Positions 1-8,012 of a stretch of DNA of 64,000 nt are shown in pieces. The stretch is taken from positions 110,173 to 174,172 of the forward strand of contig JBGTNL010000093.1 of assembly GCA_041743085.1 (NCBI GenBank), read 5' to 3'. Below the pieces are notes generated by a model. That model saw only the letters and a program-made list of their open reading frames with translations. It ran no database searches and had not been told where the DNA came from. Origin of the DNA: JAFMPW01 sp041743085 (GTDB lineage: Bacteria > Bacteroidota > Bacteroidia > Flavobacteriales > Flavobacteriaceae). Made by a program: the position numbers and the translations under genes. Every line of letters begins with the position of its first letter. Position 1 is the first letter of the stretch.

Positions 1-500
1 TCCTTGTTAGAATTACAGGATAATGCCGCAAGAACAATCGTATCCCGCTCTGTAGGATCTTTTCTGACCGTTCCTTCAAAATAGGCCTTCTTTCCATGTC
101 TGATCTGATATTTTTTATCGGTATCTTTAGCCCAATCTTCAACTCTGAAAAGGGCGGACCATCCCAAATAATTTACTGTTGCCGTTTGTATTTCTTTCCA
201 GTTGTTATCTTCCATAATGGCAAGTCGCACCTCCCTGCTCTCATCTGGGTACAACGGGTATAATTGCGCACTCAGTTTTAATGTAGCATCTGATACCGTA
301 TAGATCCCAAAGGCTATGACGCTGTCCCGGGCTACTTTTAAATTTATGATCGGATTGTCGGCTCTGTTCCACCAGTCATTGATAGCTAATGTATCCACGT
401 CAGAAAAAGGGGCTACCAAAAACGGTTCCATTTTTGTTTGTGGTTCCGAACAACTAAGAAGGAGGAGGGTTATAAGAATGGGGAAAAGAAAATTTCGCAT
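1..500 (-). CDS. PhoD-like alkaline phosphatase family lipoprotein, 5' part only
   Basis: The reading frame starts at the ATG complementary to 498-500 and stays open to the window edge, so only about 166 N-terminal residues are visible. The protein begins with a hydrophobic signal ending LLLLSC, a lipobox with Cys17 as the lipidated residue, so an outer-surface or periplasmic lipoprotein is expected. The visible part has WSALFRVEDWAKDTDKKYQIRHG, then EGTVRKDPTERDTI and AALSCNSNK; this VEDW...YxxxxG...DP...LSCNS order is what I know from the N-terminal domain of PhoD/metallophosphatase-type lipoproteins of Bacteroidetes. The catalytic metal-binding part would lie outside the window, so activity cannot be judged. 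A TAAATTTG element lies about 50 bases upstream of the start. Confidence 0.72.
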   Translation of the reverse strand, partial: MRNFLFPILITLLLLSCSEPQTKMEPFLVAPFSDVDTLAINDWWNRADNPIINLKVARDSVIAFGIYTVSDATLKLSAQLYPLYPDESREVRLAIMEDNNWKEIQTATVNYLGWSALFRVEDWAKDTDKKYQIRHGKKAYFEGTVRKDPTERDTIVLAALSCNSNK

Positions 501-974
501 TCGGGATAGGATTTTATTAGTACTTAATCATCTAAGAAGGAAATATACCTCAAATTTAATATATTGACCGTTAACGATGAAAAGGCTAAATAAGTAAAAA
601 CTTGTTTTTGTTTATCATACCTAGTCTGGTGTACATCATGTTGTCACTGTTGAAGCAAACAATATTCTTAGCCTTGCACGAATAGATGCAGGCATTCGAG
701 ATTACTTTTGCCGATTTTGTATAGATGTAAGGGGTAAAAGGTTTTGCAATACTCTAGGAAATCAATATCCTGACAGATTCCTTAAATAGAATACACCTAA
801 TAAAAGACATTTTTAAGGTTTTTCCTTTTAATAATGGACATCTGCAATTCAATTTGTAAGGGTTTATTAAATTTCAATTCCCATTTGATGACAGCAATAA
901 GAAATTAAAGAAGTAGTCCTAAATTTGAAGATCCTGTTATGAACACCTAAAGGTTAGATATTTTTTTTGGGTAT
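501..974. other. Gene-free AT-rich spacer
   Basis: Apart from the candidate promoter element at 551-558, I see no open frame, RNA gene, clear hairpin or repeat here. It separates the divergently placed phosphatase gene from the 3' end of engB, and no strong terminator is visible downstream of engB. Confidence 0.5.
551..558 (-). promoter_or_regulatory. Candidate Bacteroidetes -7 element for the lipoprotein phosphatase gene
   Basis: On the minus strand this reads TAAATTTG, a full match to the TAnnTTTG -7 consensus of Bacteroidetes, about 50 bases before the ATG at 500. No convincing -33 TTTG element was found at the usual distance, so this is only a candidate. Confidence 0.4.
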
Positions 975-1601
975 TCAACTTGTACTTATGTTACCGGTAA
1001 AAAAATCTTCATTAATTGCCTCGATATATTCCAACACTTCGTCCTTACCCCTAAAATTTGTGGATGAAGTTACAAAATGAGGCGGGGCTTCTTCCCACAA
1101 GCCGCTTATGAGTTCCTGAATGTAGGTCCCAATATGATTTTCTATGGCTTTTGGTTTAAGTTTATCGGCCTTTGTGAAAATTATGGAAAATGGGATCCTG
1201 TTTTCTCCCAGCCACGCCATAAATTCAAGATCCATTTTTTGAGGTTCATGCCGTATATCTACCAATACAAAGGCACTGACCAATTGCCTGCGTTTCCTGA
1301 AGTATTCAGTGATGTATTTTTGGAATGTCTTTTTATTTTTTTTTGAAGCCCGGGCGTAGCCATATCCGGGAAGATCTACCAAAAACCAATTGTTGTTAAT
1401 TTTAAAGTGGTTTATGAGTTGGGTTTTGCCCGGCCTCCCGGAGGTTTTTGCAAGATTTTTTCGTTCCGTGAGCATATTGATCAGGGAGGATTTACCCACA
1501 TTGGAGCGACCGATAAACGCATATTCCGGCAAAGTTTCCTTTGGGCATTTTTCCACGCTGGAGTTGCTCATTACAAAGTCGGCCGACTTTATTTTCATCA
1601 C
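975..1601 (-). CDS. engB: Ribosome-biogenesis GTPase EngB (YsxC/YihA)
   Basis: This is a 208-residue GTPase of the TRAFAC class that assists assembly of the large ribosomal subunit. The G motifs are all visible: P-loop GRSNVGKS at 31-38, the G3 motif DLPG at 76-79, the base-specificity motif TKAD at 143-146, and a C-terminal TSS segment near 177. Length is normal for the family (about 195-210). Two adjacent Met codons open the frame and the exact start is one or the other. The gene lies 9 bases downstream of the alpha/beta hydrolase gene on the same strand, so the two are probably co-transcribed. Pairing of engB with an alpha/beta hydrolase next to mraZ is a familiar arrangement in Flavobacteriia. 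Confidence 0.95.
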   Translation of the reverse strand: MMKIKSADFVMSNSSVEKCPKETLPEYAFIGRSNVGKSSLINMLTERKNLAKTSGRPGKTQLINHFKINNNWFLVDLPGYGYARASKKNKKTFQKYITEYFRKRRQLVSAFVLVDIRHEPQKMDLEFMAWLGENRIPFSIIFTKADKLKPKAIENHIGTYIQELISGLWEEAPPHFVTSSTNFRGKDEVLEYIEAINEDFFTGNISTS

Positions 1602-1610
1602 TAAAGGCGT

Positions 1611-2384
1611 TTAAAAGTTACGCTTTCGCAGCCAGGCGTCAAGAATTGCATTAAATTCATTTGGATGCTCCATCATAGGGGCGTGCCCGCATTTTTCGAT
1701 CCAAAAAAGCTCGGAGTTGGGCAGTAAGTCGTGAAATTCCTTAGCCACATCCGGTGGAGTAACGGTATCATTTTTACCCCAAATGATACAGGTAGGCGTA
1801 TTCATTTTAGGAAGATCTTTCGACATATTATGCCGGATGGCACTTTTTGCTATGGCCAGGGTCTTAACAAGTTTCCTTCTATCGTTTACGGTCGCGAAAA
1901 CTTCATCTACAATTTCCTTGGTGGCCACTTCGGGGTCATAAAAAACATTTTCGGCCTTCTGTTTTATAAAATCATAATCGCCTCGTTTGGGATAGCCATC
2001 ACCCATTGCACTTTCGTAGAGCCCTGAACTACCTGTTATTACAAGCGCCCTCACCATGTTTGGATAAAGTTTGGTATGCAGCAGCCCAATATGGCCCCCT
2101 AGGGAATTCCCCAATAAGATAACGTCTTTTAGCCCCTTGAATTCGATGAACTTTTCCAGGAATTTGGCAAAGTTCTTTACATTGGTCCTCATAAGGGGCA
2201 TGCCGTATATAGGTAGTTCCGGTACAAAAACCTGATACCCTTTCTTGGGAAAATAATCGGTTACCCCATGAAAATTACTCAAGCCGCCCATCAATCCGTG
2301 CAGAATAATCATAGGAGTACCTTCTCCGACTTCAATATACCTGTATTTACCCTCGGCAATTATTTTGTCTTCCATTAAGGACAA
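1611..2384 (-). CDS. Alpha/beta-fold hydrolase
   Basis: A 257-residue serine hydrolase of the alpha/beta-fold superfamily. The oxyanion-hole motif HGLMGG is at 29-34, the nucleophile elbow GNSLGG puts the catalytic serine at 94, and Asp206 (GKNDTVTP) and His234 (CGHAPMMEHP) complete the triad. There is no signal peptide, so it should be cytoplasmic. The order of motifs fits esterase or MhpC/BioH-like enzymes, but the substrate cannot be read from sequence. The start may be the first Met or the one three codons later (MEDK). It is the first gene of a probable two-gene operon with engB and diverges from mraZ. Confidence 0.85.
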   Translation of the reverse strand: MSLMEDKIIAEGKYRYIEVGEGTPMIILHGLMGGLSNFHGVTDYFPKKGYQVFVPELPIYGMPLMRTNVKNFAKFLEKFIEFKGLKDVILLGNSLGGHIGLLHTKLYPNMVRALVITGSSGLYESAMGDGYPKRGDYDFIKQKAENVFYDPEVATKEIVDEVFATVNDRRKLVKTLAIAKSAIRHNMSKDLPKMNTPTCIIWGKNDTVTPPDVAKEFHDLLPNSELFWIEKCGHAPMMEHPNEFNAILDAWLRKRNF

Positions 2385-2574
2385 CTTCTGATATCAGTTG
2401 GCAAATATAGGCATTTCCGAAGAATACAAATACCTTTGTTCAAATAGGTCTCACCATCTTTCGGAAGTTTAGCGGGGGCAATTACCGGATTTTTTAACCT
2501 TCCGGAAACCCCAGTATATTGCCCGGTTATTTTAGACATTACTTCGATCTTAAATCAAATAATTTATCAACAAA

Positions 2575-2600
2575 GTGGTAATTTGTGGTAAATAGTGGTA
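2575..2600 (+). promoter_or_regulatory. MraZ-box operator: three GTGGTA repeats in exact 10-bp phase
   Basis: GTGGTA occurs at 2575-2580, 2585-2590 and 2595-2600, each separated by 4 A/T-rich bases, so every copy faces the same side of the helix. MraZ proteins in other phyla bind short direct repeats with a GTGG or TGGG core upstream of their own gene, one repeat per subunit of a ring. The position, 51 bases before the mraZ start, makes autoregulation of the dcw operon the natural inference. Confidence 0.8.
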
Positions 2601-2610
2601 ATAATTTCTA

Positions 2611-2618
2611 TATATTTG
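2611..2618 (+). promoter_or_regulatory. Candidate -7 element of the dcw promoter
   Basis: TATATTTG matches the Bacteroidetes TAnnTTTG consensus and lies 10 bases after the last MraZ box and 32 bases before the mraZ start. A TTTG at 2582-2585, embedded in the operator, is a possible -33 element although the spacing is a little long. A repressor bound at the boxes would overlap the upstream promoter element. Confidence 0.5.
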
Positions 2619-2650
2619 AGTTGTATTAATTACAAACCAACCAATTTCAG

Positions 2651-3115
2651 ATGATAAGCTTCATTGGTACATACGAATGCAAGGCCGATGCTAAGGGTAG
2701 GGTTATGATCCCTGTTACCCTCAAGAATCAGATGGCGCCTGTTCTGAACAAAGGTTTTGTGATAAAGCGATCAGTTTTTCAACCTTGCCTGGAATTGTAC
2801 CCTATGGAGGAATGGGCACTGCTAATGGAGAAGATGAATAAGAAAAACAGATTTAAGAAAAAGAACAATGATTTTATAAGGAGGTTTTCTGCCGGCGTAA
2901 AACCTGTAGAGATCGATGCTACCGGGCGGCTGCTTATTCCTAAAAACCTCATATCAATTGCCGGGATCAAAAAGGAGGTTGTTCTAAGTTCTGCTATCAA
3001 CATCATTGAGATCTGGGATAATGATAGTTATGAAAAGGTGATCGATGAAACCGCTGAAAATTTTGCCGCATTGGCAGAAGAGGTAATGGGGGATGATGGG
3101 GACGAACTATCATAA
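2651..3115 (+). CDS. mraZ: Division/cell-wall cluster transcriptional regulator MraZ
   Basis: A 154-residue protein of the MraZ family, a ring-forming DNA-binding protein with two AbrB-like swapped-hairpin halves. The first half has FIGTYECKADAKGRVMIP (5-22), the second DATGRLLIPKNL (90-101); the repeated D-x-x-GR-x-x-IP motif is the family hallmark. It is the first gene of the dcw cluster and its last 23 bases overlap rsmH. Three phased GTGGTA boxes upstream are its likely binding site. In characterised bacteria MraZ modulates transcription of this operon; here that is inferred from position. Confidence 0.96.
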   Translation: MISFIGTYECKADAKGRVMIPVTLKNQMAPVLNKGFVIKRSVFQPCLELYPMEEWALLMEKMNKKNRFKKKNNDFIRRFSAGVKPVEIDATGRLLIPKNLISIAGIKKEVVLSSAINIIEIWDNDSYEKVIDETAENFAALAEEVMGDDGDELS

Positions 3116-3998
3116 TCCCGTTTTATTGAAGGAATCTGTTGACGGCCTCAATATAAGGGATACTGGAATTTATGTGGATGTTACGTTTGGTGGGGGAGGG
3201 CATTCCAGGGAAATATTAAGAAGGCTGGGGACAGAAGGAAAATTGTTTGCATTTGATCAGGATGAAGATGCATTGGATAACAAGATAGATGATGATAGAT
3301 GTATTCTGCTGAATGAAAACTTTAGGTATATCACTCAGTTTTTAAAGTTCTATGGCATTCGGAAAGTAGATGGGATCCTTGCGGATTTTGGAGTCTCTTC
3401 CCACCAGTTCGACATTGCGGGTCGCGGTTTTTCTACGCGTTTTGATGCGGATCTCGATATGAGGATGAGCAAAAAAAATAGTATCACTGCCCATCACGTG
3501 GTTAATGAGTATTCCTATGATGACCTGAGGCGTGTTCTGTTTCAGTTCGGCGATCTGAGAAATGCGGATGCCATGGCAAGAAGTATTATAGCGCATAGAA
3601 CAAATAGTGTAATAAAAACAACGAACGAGTTGAAGCAGACCCTGAAGCAATTTTTGCCAAAGCACAGAGAGCACAAGATCCTGGCGCAGATTTACCAGGC
3701 GATTCGCATAGAAGTGAACCAGGAGATCAGGGTTATTGAGGAATTTTTAACTCAAACGCCGGATTTGATGGAAAAGGGTGGCAGGCTGAGTATTATAAGT
3801 TACCACTCTTTGGAAGACAGATTGGTGAAGCGATTTATCCGTTCGGGACAATTTGAAGGGGATCCTCAAAAGGATTTTTATGGGAACGTAGATGTTCCAT
3901 TTAAAAAAGTGGGGGGATTGGTAGTTCCTTCCGCAAAGGAGATCGAAGGGAATAGTAGGGCGCGCAGTGCCAAGCTGAGAATGGCGGAGCGCTTATAA
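3093..3998 (+). CDS. rsmH: 16S rRNA (cytosine1402-N4)-methyltransferase RsmH (MraW)
   Basis: A 301-residue SAM-dependent methyltransferase that methylates N4 of C1402 in the ribosomal P site. The SAM-binding motif VDVTFGGGGHSREIL lies at 28-42; further family segments are ILADFGVSSHQFD, RGFSTRFDADLDMRM and the C-terminal SYHSLEDRLVKRFI. Length fits the family (about 300). The start ATG-ATG overlaps the end of mraZ by 23 bases, indicating translational coupling. Confidence 0.97.
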   Translation: MMGTNYHNPVLLKESVDGLNIRDTGIYVDVTFGGGGHSREILRRLGTEGKLFAFDQDEDALDNKIDDDRCILLNENFRYITQFLKFYGIRKVDGILADFGVSSHQFDIAGRGFSTRFDADLDMRMSKKNSITAHHVVNEYSYDDLRRVLFQFGDLRNADAMARSIIAHRTNSVIKTTNELKQTLKQFLPKHREHKILAQIYQAIRIEVNQEIRVIEEFLTQTPDLMEKGGRLSIISYHSLEDRLVKRFIRSGQFEGDPQKDFYGNVDVPFKKVGGLVVPSAKEIEGNSRARSAKLRMAERL

Positions 3999-4181
3999 AA
4001 ATTGAAATTGGAGTTATGCAAAAGGTTTCAGATTTGGCACCCGACGAATGCAACCAGGGGAATGCATAGCCTGATCCTCTTGCCGGGGCCAGGTTCAGGG
4101 GATATTCCCGAATCGGCATACGGAGGAACACTGGGACTAATGTAGCGCTCTCCCCACAGGAATGACAAATAATTTAAGCAA
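3999..4181. other. Unusual 183-bp gap inside the dcw operon
   Basis: All neighbouring dcw genes overlap or nearly touch, but here 183 bases separate rsmH from ftsL. The middle of the gap (about 4045-4160) is richer in G and C than its surroundings and contains short self-complementary stretches such as GGGGATATTCCC. The longest plus-strand frame starting with ATG has 17 codons. It may be an inserted small repeat or a regulatory leader; I recognise no known element. Confidence 0.4.
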
Positions 4182-4502
4182 ATGCGAAAAGGAATTATAG
4201 ACATATTAAAAGGCAAATTTTTAGTAAGCGGGGATGCTCCTAAAAACTGGCTCTTTATAATTTTTGTTTCCTTTTTGGCGGCCGTAATGATCGCAAGTGC
4301 GCATAGTGCGGATCGTAAAGTGCATAAGGTTGCCGCACTGAACGAAAAAGTAAAGGAATTGAGAAGTGAATATGTGGATTTGCACAGGGATCTGCAACGA
4401 TTAAAACTGGAATCAAAAATTGCCGAGGTACTGGAAGGAGATGAGTTGTTCCCCTCTGAAACTCCCCCAAAGAAAATACGCGTAAAATCTAAAAAGGAAT
4501 AA
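4182..4502 (+). CDS. ftsL: Cell division protein FtsL-like (Bacteroidetes type)
   Basis: A 106-residue single-pass membrane protein. Residues about 22-41 (NWLFIIFVSFLAAVMIASAH) form one transmembrane helix, followed by a charged heptad-like coiled-coil segment from about 45 to 88 and a basic tail. FtsL proteins diverge strongly in sequence, so the assignment rests on topology, size and position between rsmH and the ftsI-type penicillin-binding protein. The stop codon is immediately followed by the GTG start of ftsI. Partners would be FtsQ and a DivIC/FtsB-like protein in the divisome. Confidence 0.85.
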   Translation: MRKGIIDILKGKFLVSGDAPKNWLFIIFVSFLAAVMIASAHSADRKVHKVAALNEKVKELRSEYVDLHRDLQRLKLESKIAEVLEGDELFPSETPPKKIRVKSKKE

Positions 4503-6509
4503 GTGGCGATCACCGAAAAAAATATATTAACACGTTTGTATGTCGTGGCTGGCTGTCTTTTTCTGTTTGCCGTGGCCGTTGTGGTTAAACTGGTAAGCAT
4601 TCAAATGATCCATGGTGATAAATACAAAGAACTCGCCATGAAACGAACGGAGAGAATGTTTACTATCGCGCCGAATCGCGGTAATCTCTATTCCGATGAC
4701 AACAGCCTTTTGGCAACTTCTGTCTCCAGGTATACCATTCGGTTCGATGCAGTAACCGTTAAGAATAGGGACTTTGAAAATAACGTAAGAATGCTATCAA
4801 AAGCTTTGGGGAAATTATTAAAAAGGCCGGCGGACCATTACGAGCAGATATTCAGAAAAGCGAAGATCAATAAAAACAGGTATGCCCTGATTGCCAGAAA
4901 TCTGGATTATTCAGAGTATATGGAAGTCAAAAATTTCCCCCTATTTAAAATGGGCCCGTACAAAGGCGGTCTGATCGTAGAACAGAAAACGGTAAGGGAA
5001 CACCCTTTGGGGAAGATAGCCGAACGCAGTGTGGGTTATGAACGGTTCGATGAAAATGGTTATGTAACCCGGGTGGGTCTTGAGGGTGCTTTTGGTCAAT
5101 ATTTAAGAGGGATAGAGGGCAAAAGACTTAAACAAAAAATAGCTAAAGGGCAATGGAAGCCTATTGGGCTGGACAATATCATTGAACCTAAGGATGGTTA
5201 TGATGTGGTCTCTACAATCGATATTAACATTCAGGATATTTCCCATCATGCCTTGCTCGCCCAACTGGAAAAGTATAAGGCAGACCATGGCTGTGTCATA
5301 GTTATGGAAACCAAAACCGGAGAAATAAAAGCGATATCCAATCTCGGAAGAACCGAAGACGGAAAATACTACGAGAAACTAAACTATGCCATAGGGGAAT
5401 CTCATGAGCCCGGTTCTACCTTTAAGTTAATGTCCCTGGTTGCCGCCCTGGAAGATAAAGTAGTAGATACCAGTATGATCGTAGACACCGAAAAAGGAAG
5501 GTGGCGCGTATTCGATCGTATAGTGAGGGATTCCAAAAACGGCGGGTATGGTAAAATATCCGTGGCCAAGGCCTTTGAGGTCTCTTCCAATACGGCCTTT
5601 GCCAAAATGATACATGAAGGGTACAAAAAGAAACCGTCGGTATTCGTCAACCGACTAATGAGCATGGGGCTTCATCGGGAATTGGGAATGCCCATCAAGG
5701 GCGAAGGCAAACCTGTTTTGCGCTACCCGGGAGATAAAGGGTGGTCTGGTATTTCGCTGGCATGGATGTCCCATGGGTATGAGGTGTCCCTAACTCCCCT
5801 ACAGGCGCTTGCATTTTATAATGCCATCGCCAATGACGGTGAACTGCTTCGTCCCAGATTAATAAAAGAGGTAAAGGAAGGCAATAAGATCATTCATAAA
5901 TTTAATAAGGAAGTGCTGAATCCTTCCATATGTTCAAAACAAACCGCTGCCCAGGTACAACAGTTACTCAAGAATGTTGTAATGGAAAAAGACGGAACCG
6001 GGCATAGCTTGTATTCACCTGATTTTTCCATGGCAGGTAAGACCGGAACCGCCCAGAAAAACTATGTTTCCAGGGATCCCGATAAACTTAAATACATCTC
6101 CACCTTTGCGGGATATTTTCCCGCGGAAGATCCTAAATATTCGTGTATTGTAGTGATTCATGAACCGGATAAAAGTGTGGGCTATTATGGCGCCGATGTA
6201 TCCGGACCCGTTTTTAAGTCGGTCGCCAGAAAAATACATGCCAACAATCCCCTGATCGATGAAGTGGAATCACTTGAGGCCGTCAGCCCCATGCTAGACA
6301 AGAACTACAAACAATTCTATGCCGAGGCCCGGAAGAAATACAATAAGGTCCCGAATGTTAAGGGTATGAGCGGAATGGATGCGATCTCCATATTGGAAAA
6401 CCTGGGTCTGGAGGTGGAGGTAAAGGGAAATGGAAAAGTAAAAAAGCAATCCATCTCACAGGGAACCGATCTGAAAAAAGTGAAAAAAATTGTGCTCGAA
6501 CTTTCATGA
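4503..6509 (+). CDS. ftsI: Division transpeptidase FtsI (PBP3/PBP2x type) with one PASTA domain
   Basis: A 668-residue class B penicillin-binding protein that crosslinks septal peptidoglycan. A short cytoplasmic tail is followed by a membrane helix at about 13-33. The transpeptidase triad is intact: S305-TFK with Ser305 as nucleophile, S361-S-N363, and K513-T-G515. A single PASTA domain occupies about 614-668 (VPNVKGMSGMDAISILENLG). The start is a GTG directly abutting the ftsL stop; no in-frame ATG lies close by. Its last bases overlap murE as ATGA. PASTA-bearing FtsI proteins are common in Bacteroidetes. Confidence 0.96.
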   Translation: MAITEKNILTRLYVVAGCLFLFAVAVVVKLVSIQMIHGDKYKELAMKRTERMFTIAPNRGNLYSDDNSLLATSVSRYTIRFDAVTVKNRDFENNVRMLSKALGKLLKRPADHYEQIFRKAKINKNRYALIARNLDYSEYMEVKNFPLFKMGPYKGGLIVEQKTVREHPLGKIAERSVGYERFDENGYVTRVGLEGAFGQYLRGIEGKRLKQKIAKGQWKPIGLDNIIEPKDGYDVVSTIDINIQDISHHALLAQLEKYKADHGCVIVMETKTGEIKAISNLGRTEDGKYYEKLNYAIGESHEPGSTFKLMSLVAALEDKVVDTSMIVDTEKGRWRVFDRIVRDSKNGGYGKISVAKAFEVSSNTAFAKMIHEGYKKKPSVFVNRLMSMGLHRELGMPIKGEGKPVLRYPGDKGWSGISLAWMSHGYEVSLTPLQALAFYNAIANDGELLRPRLIKEVKEGNKIIHKFNKEVLNPSICSKQTAAQVQQLLKNVVMEKDGTGHSLYSPDFSMAGKTGTAQKNYVSRDPDKLKYISTFAGYFPAEDPKYSCIVVIHEPDKSVGYYGADVSGPVFKSVARKIHANNPLIDEVESLEAVSPMLDKNYKQFYAEARKKYNKVPNVKGMSGMDAISILENLGLEVEVKGNGKVKKQSISQGTDLKKVKKIVLELS

Positions 6510-7969
6510 AGTCACTCAAAGACATATTATATGGAGTGGGCCTTACGGCAGTAAGCGGCCCCACGACCATTATGGTAAATAACATTTGTTTTGACTCCGG
6601 GAAAGTGGGGAATGCCGATGTATTCATTGCGATAAGGGGCACCGTTACCGATGGACATAAATTCATAGCAACCGCAATAGAAGCCGGGGCCAACACCATT
6701 GTTTGTGAAGAACTACCGGAGAGGATGATGGACGGGGTTACCTATGTGGAGGTGAGGAATGGTAATACTGCTTTGGCCATTATGGCTTCAAACTATTATG
6801 ACACCCCTTCCAGGAACCTCAAACTCGTTGGGGTAACGGGTACGAATGGAAAGACCACCGTCAGCAGCCTTTTGTATCAATTGTTCAGAAAAGCAGGTTA
6901 TAAGGTAGGATTGTTGTCCACCATAAAGATCATGGTAGATGAAAAGGAGTATAATACGAGCCATACCACTCCCGATGCCCTTACCATAAATAAACATTTG
7001 CACCTGATGAATGTTGCCGGCGTGGAATACTGTTTTATGGAAGTAAGTTCTCATGGTATCCATCAAAAAAGAACGGAAGGACTGGTCTTTGAAGGTGCCA
7101 TTTTTACCAATCTTACCCACGACCATCTGGATTATCATAAAACCTTTGCCGAATATAGGGACACCAAGAAAAAGTTGTTCGATGACCTGCCAAAAAAAGC
7201 ATTCGCACTTGTCAATCTAGATGATAAGAACGGGCTGTTAATGCTTCAGAATACAAAAGGTAAAAAGTATACCTATGCCCTCAAAACCTATGCGGATTAC
7301 AGGGCGCAGATACTCGAAAATCAGTTTAGCGGCCAATTGTTGAAAATTGATAATAATGAGCTTTGGACAAAACTGATAGGGAATTTCAATGCCTATAATG
7401 TTTTAGCAATTTATGCCACTGCCGACTTGCTTGGCCTTGAAAAACTCGAGATCCTGCGGCTATTGAGCGAATTGGAAAATGTAGATGGGAGATTTCAGTA
7501 TTACATATCAAAGGAACGGATTACGGCTATAGTTGATTATGCCCATACACCGGATGCACTTAAAAATGTACTTGATACAATCAATGCATTGAGGACTGGA
7601 AATGAAAACGTCATCACCGTAGTGGGGTGTGGTGGTGATCGTGACAAGTCTAAGCGTCCGGTAATGGGCCATATTGCATCAGACATGAGCAACAAGGCCA
7701 TATTTACTTCCGATAACCCCAGAACAGAACCACCGAATTCCATAATTGCGGAAATGGAAGCCGGTGTTGAACCACAGAATAAAAAAAAAGTCCTGGCCAT
7801 AGAAAACAGGGAACAAGCCATAAAAACTGCTTGTCAGCTGGCCATTGCCAACGATATTATCCTGGTAGCCGGAAAGGGCCATGAGACGTATCAGGAAACC
7901 AATGGCAAGCGAACGGATTTTGATGATTTCAAAATGGTAAAAGAAGTATTAACAAGTTTGAATAAATAG
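6506..7969 (+). CDS. murE: UDP-MurNAc-L-Ala-D-Glu:meso-diaminopimelate ligase MurE
   Basis: A 487-residue Mur ligase adding the third stem-peptide residue in the cytoplasm. The ATP-binding loop GTNGKTT is at 112-118 and the central HDHLDYH segment near 205-211. The substrate-selecting motif DNPR at 403-406 is the form known from enzymes that use meso-diaminopimelate rather than lysine, so a DAP-type peptidoglycan is inferred. The start ATG overlaps the TGA stop of ftsI. A further 43 bases separate it from mraY. Confidence 0.96.
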   Translation: MKSLKDILYGVGLTAVSGPTTIMVNNICFDSGKVGNADVFIAIRGTVTDGHKFIATAIEAGANTIVCEELPERMMDGVTYVEVRNGNTALAIMASNYYDTPSRNLKLVGVTGTNGKTTVSSLLYQLFRKAGYKVGLLSTIKIMVDEKEYNTSHTTPDALTINKHLHLMNVAGVEYCFMEVSSHGIHQKRTEGLVFEGAIFTNLTHDHLDYHKTFAEYRDTKKKLFDDLPKKAFALVNLDDKNGLLMLQNTKGKKYTYALKTYADYRAQILENQFSGQLLKIDNNELWTKLIGNFNAYNVLAIYATADLLGLEKLEILRLLSELENVDGRFQYYISKERITAIVDYAHTPDALKNVLDTINALRTGNENVITVVGCGGDRDKSKRPVMGHIASDMSNKAIFTSDNPRTEPPNSIIAEMEAGVEPQNKKKVLAIENREQAIKTACQLAIANDIILVAGKGHETYQETNGKRTDFDDFKMVKEVLTSLNK

Positions 7970-8012
7970 GTAGAATGAACTATGAAGCCCAAATCTAAAA
8001 TCTAAAATCGAT

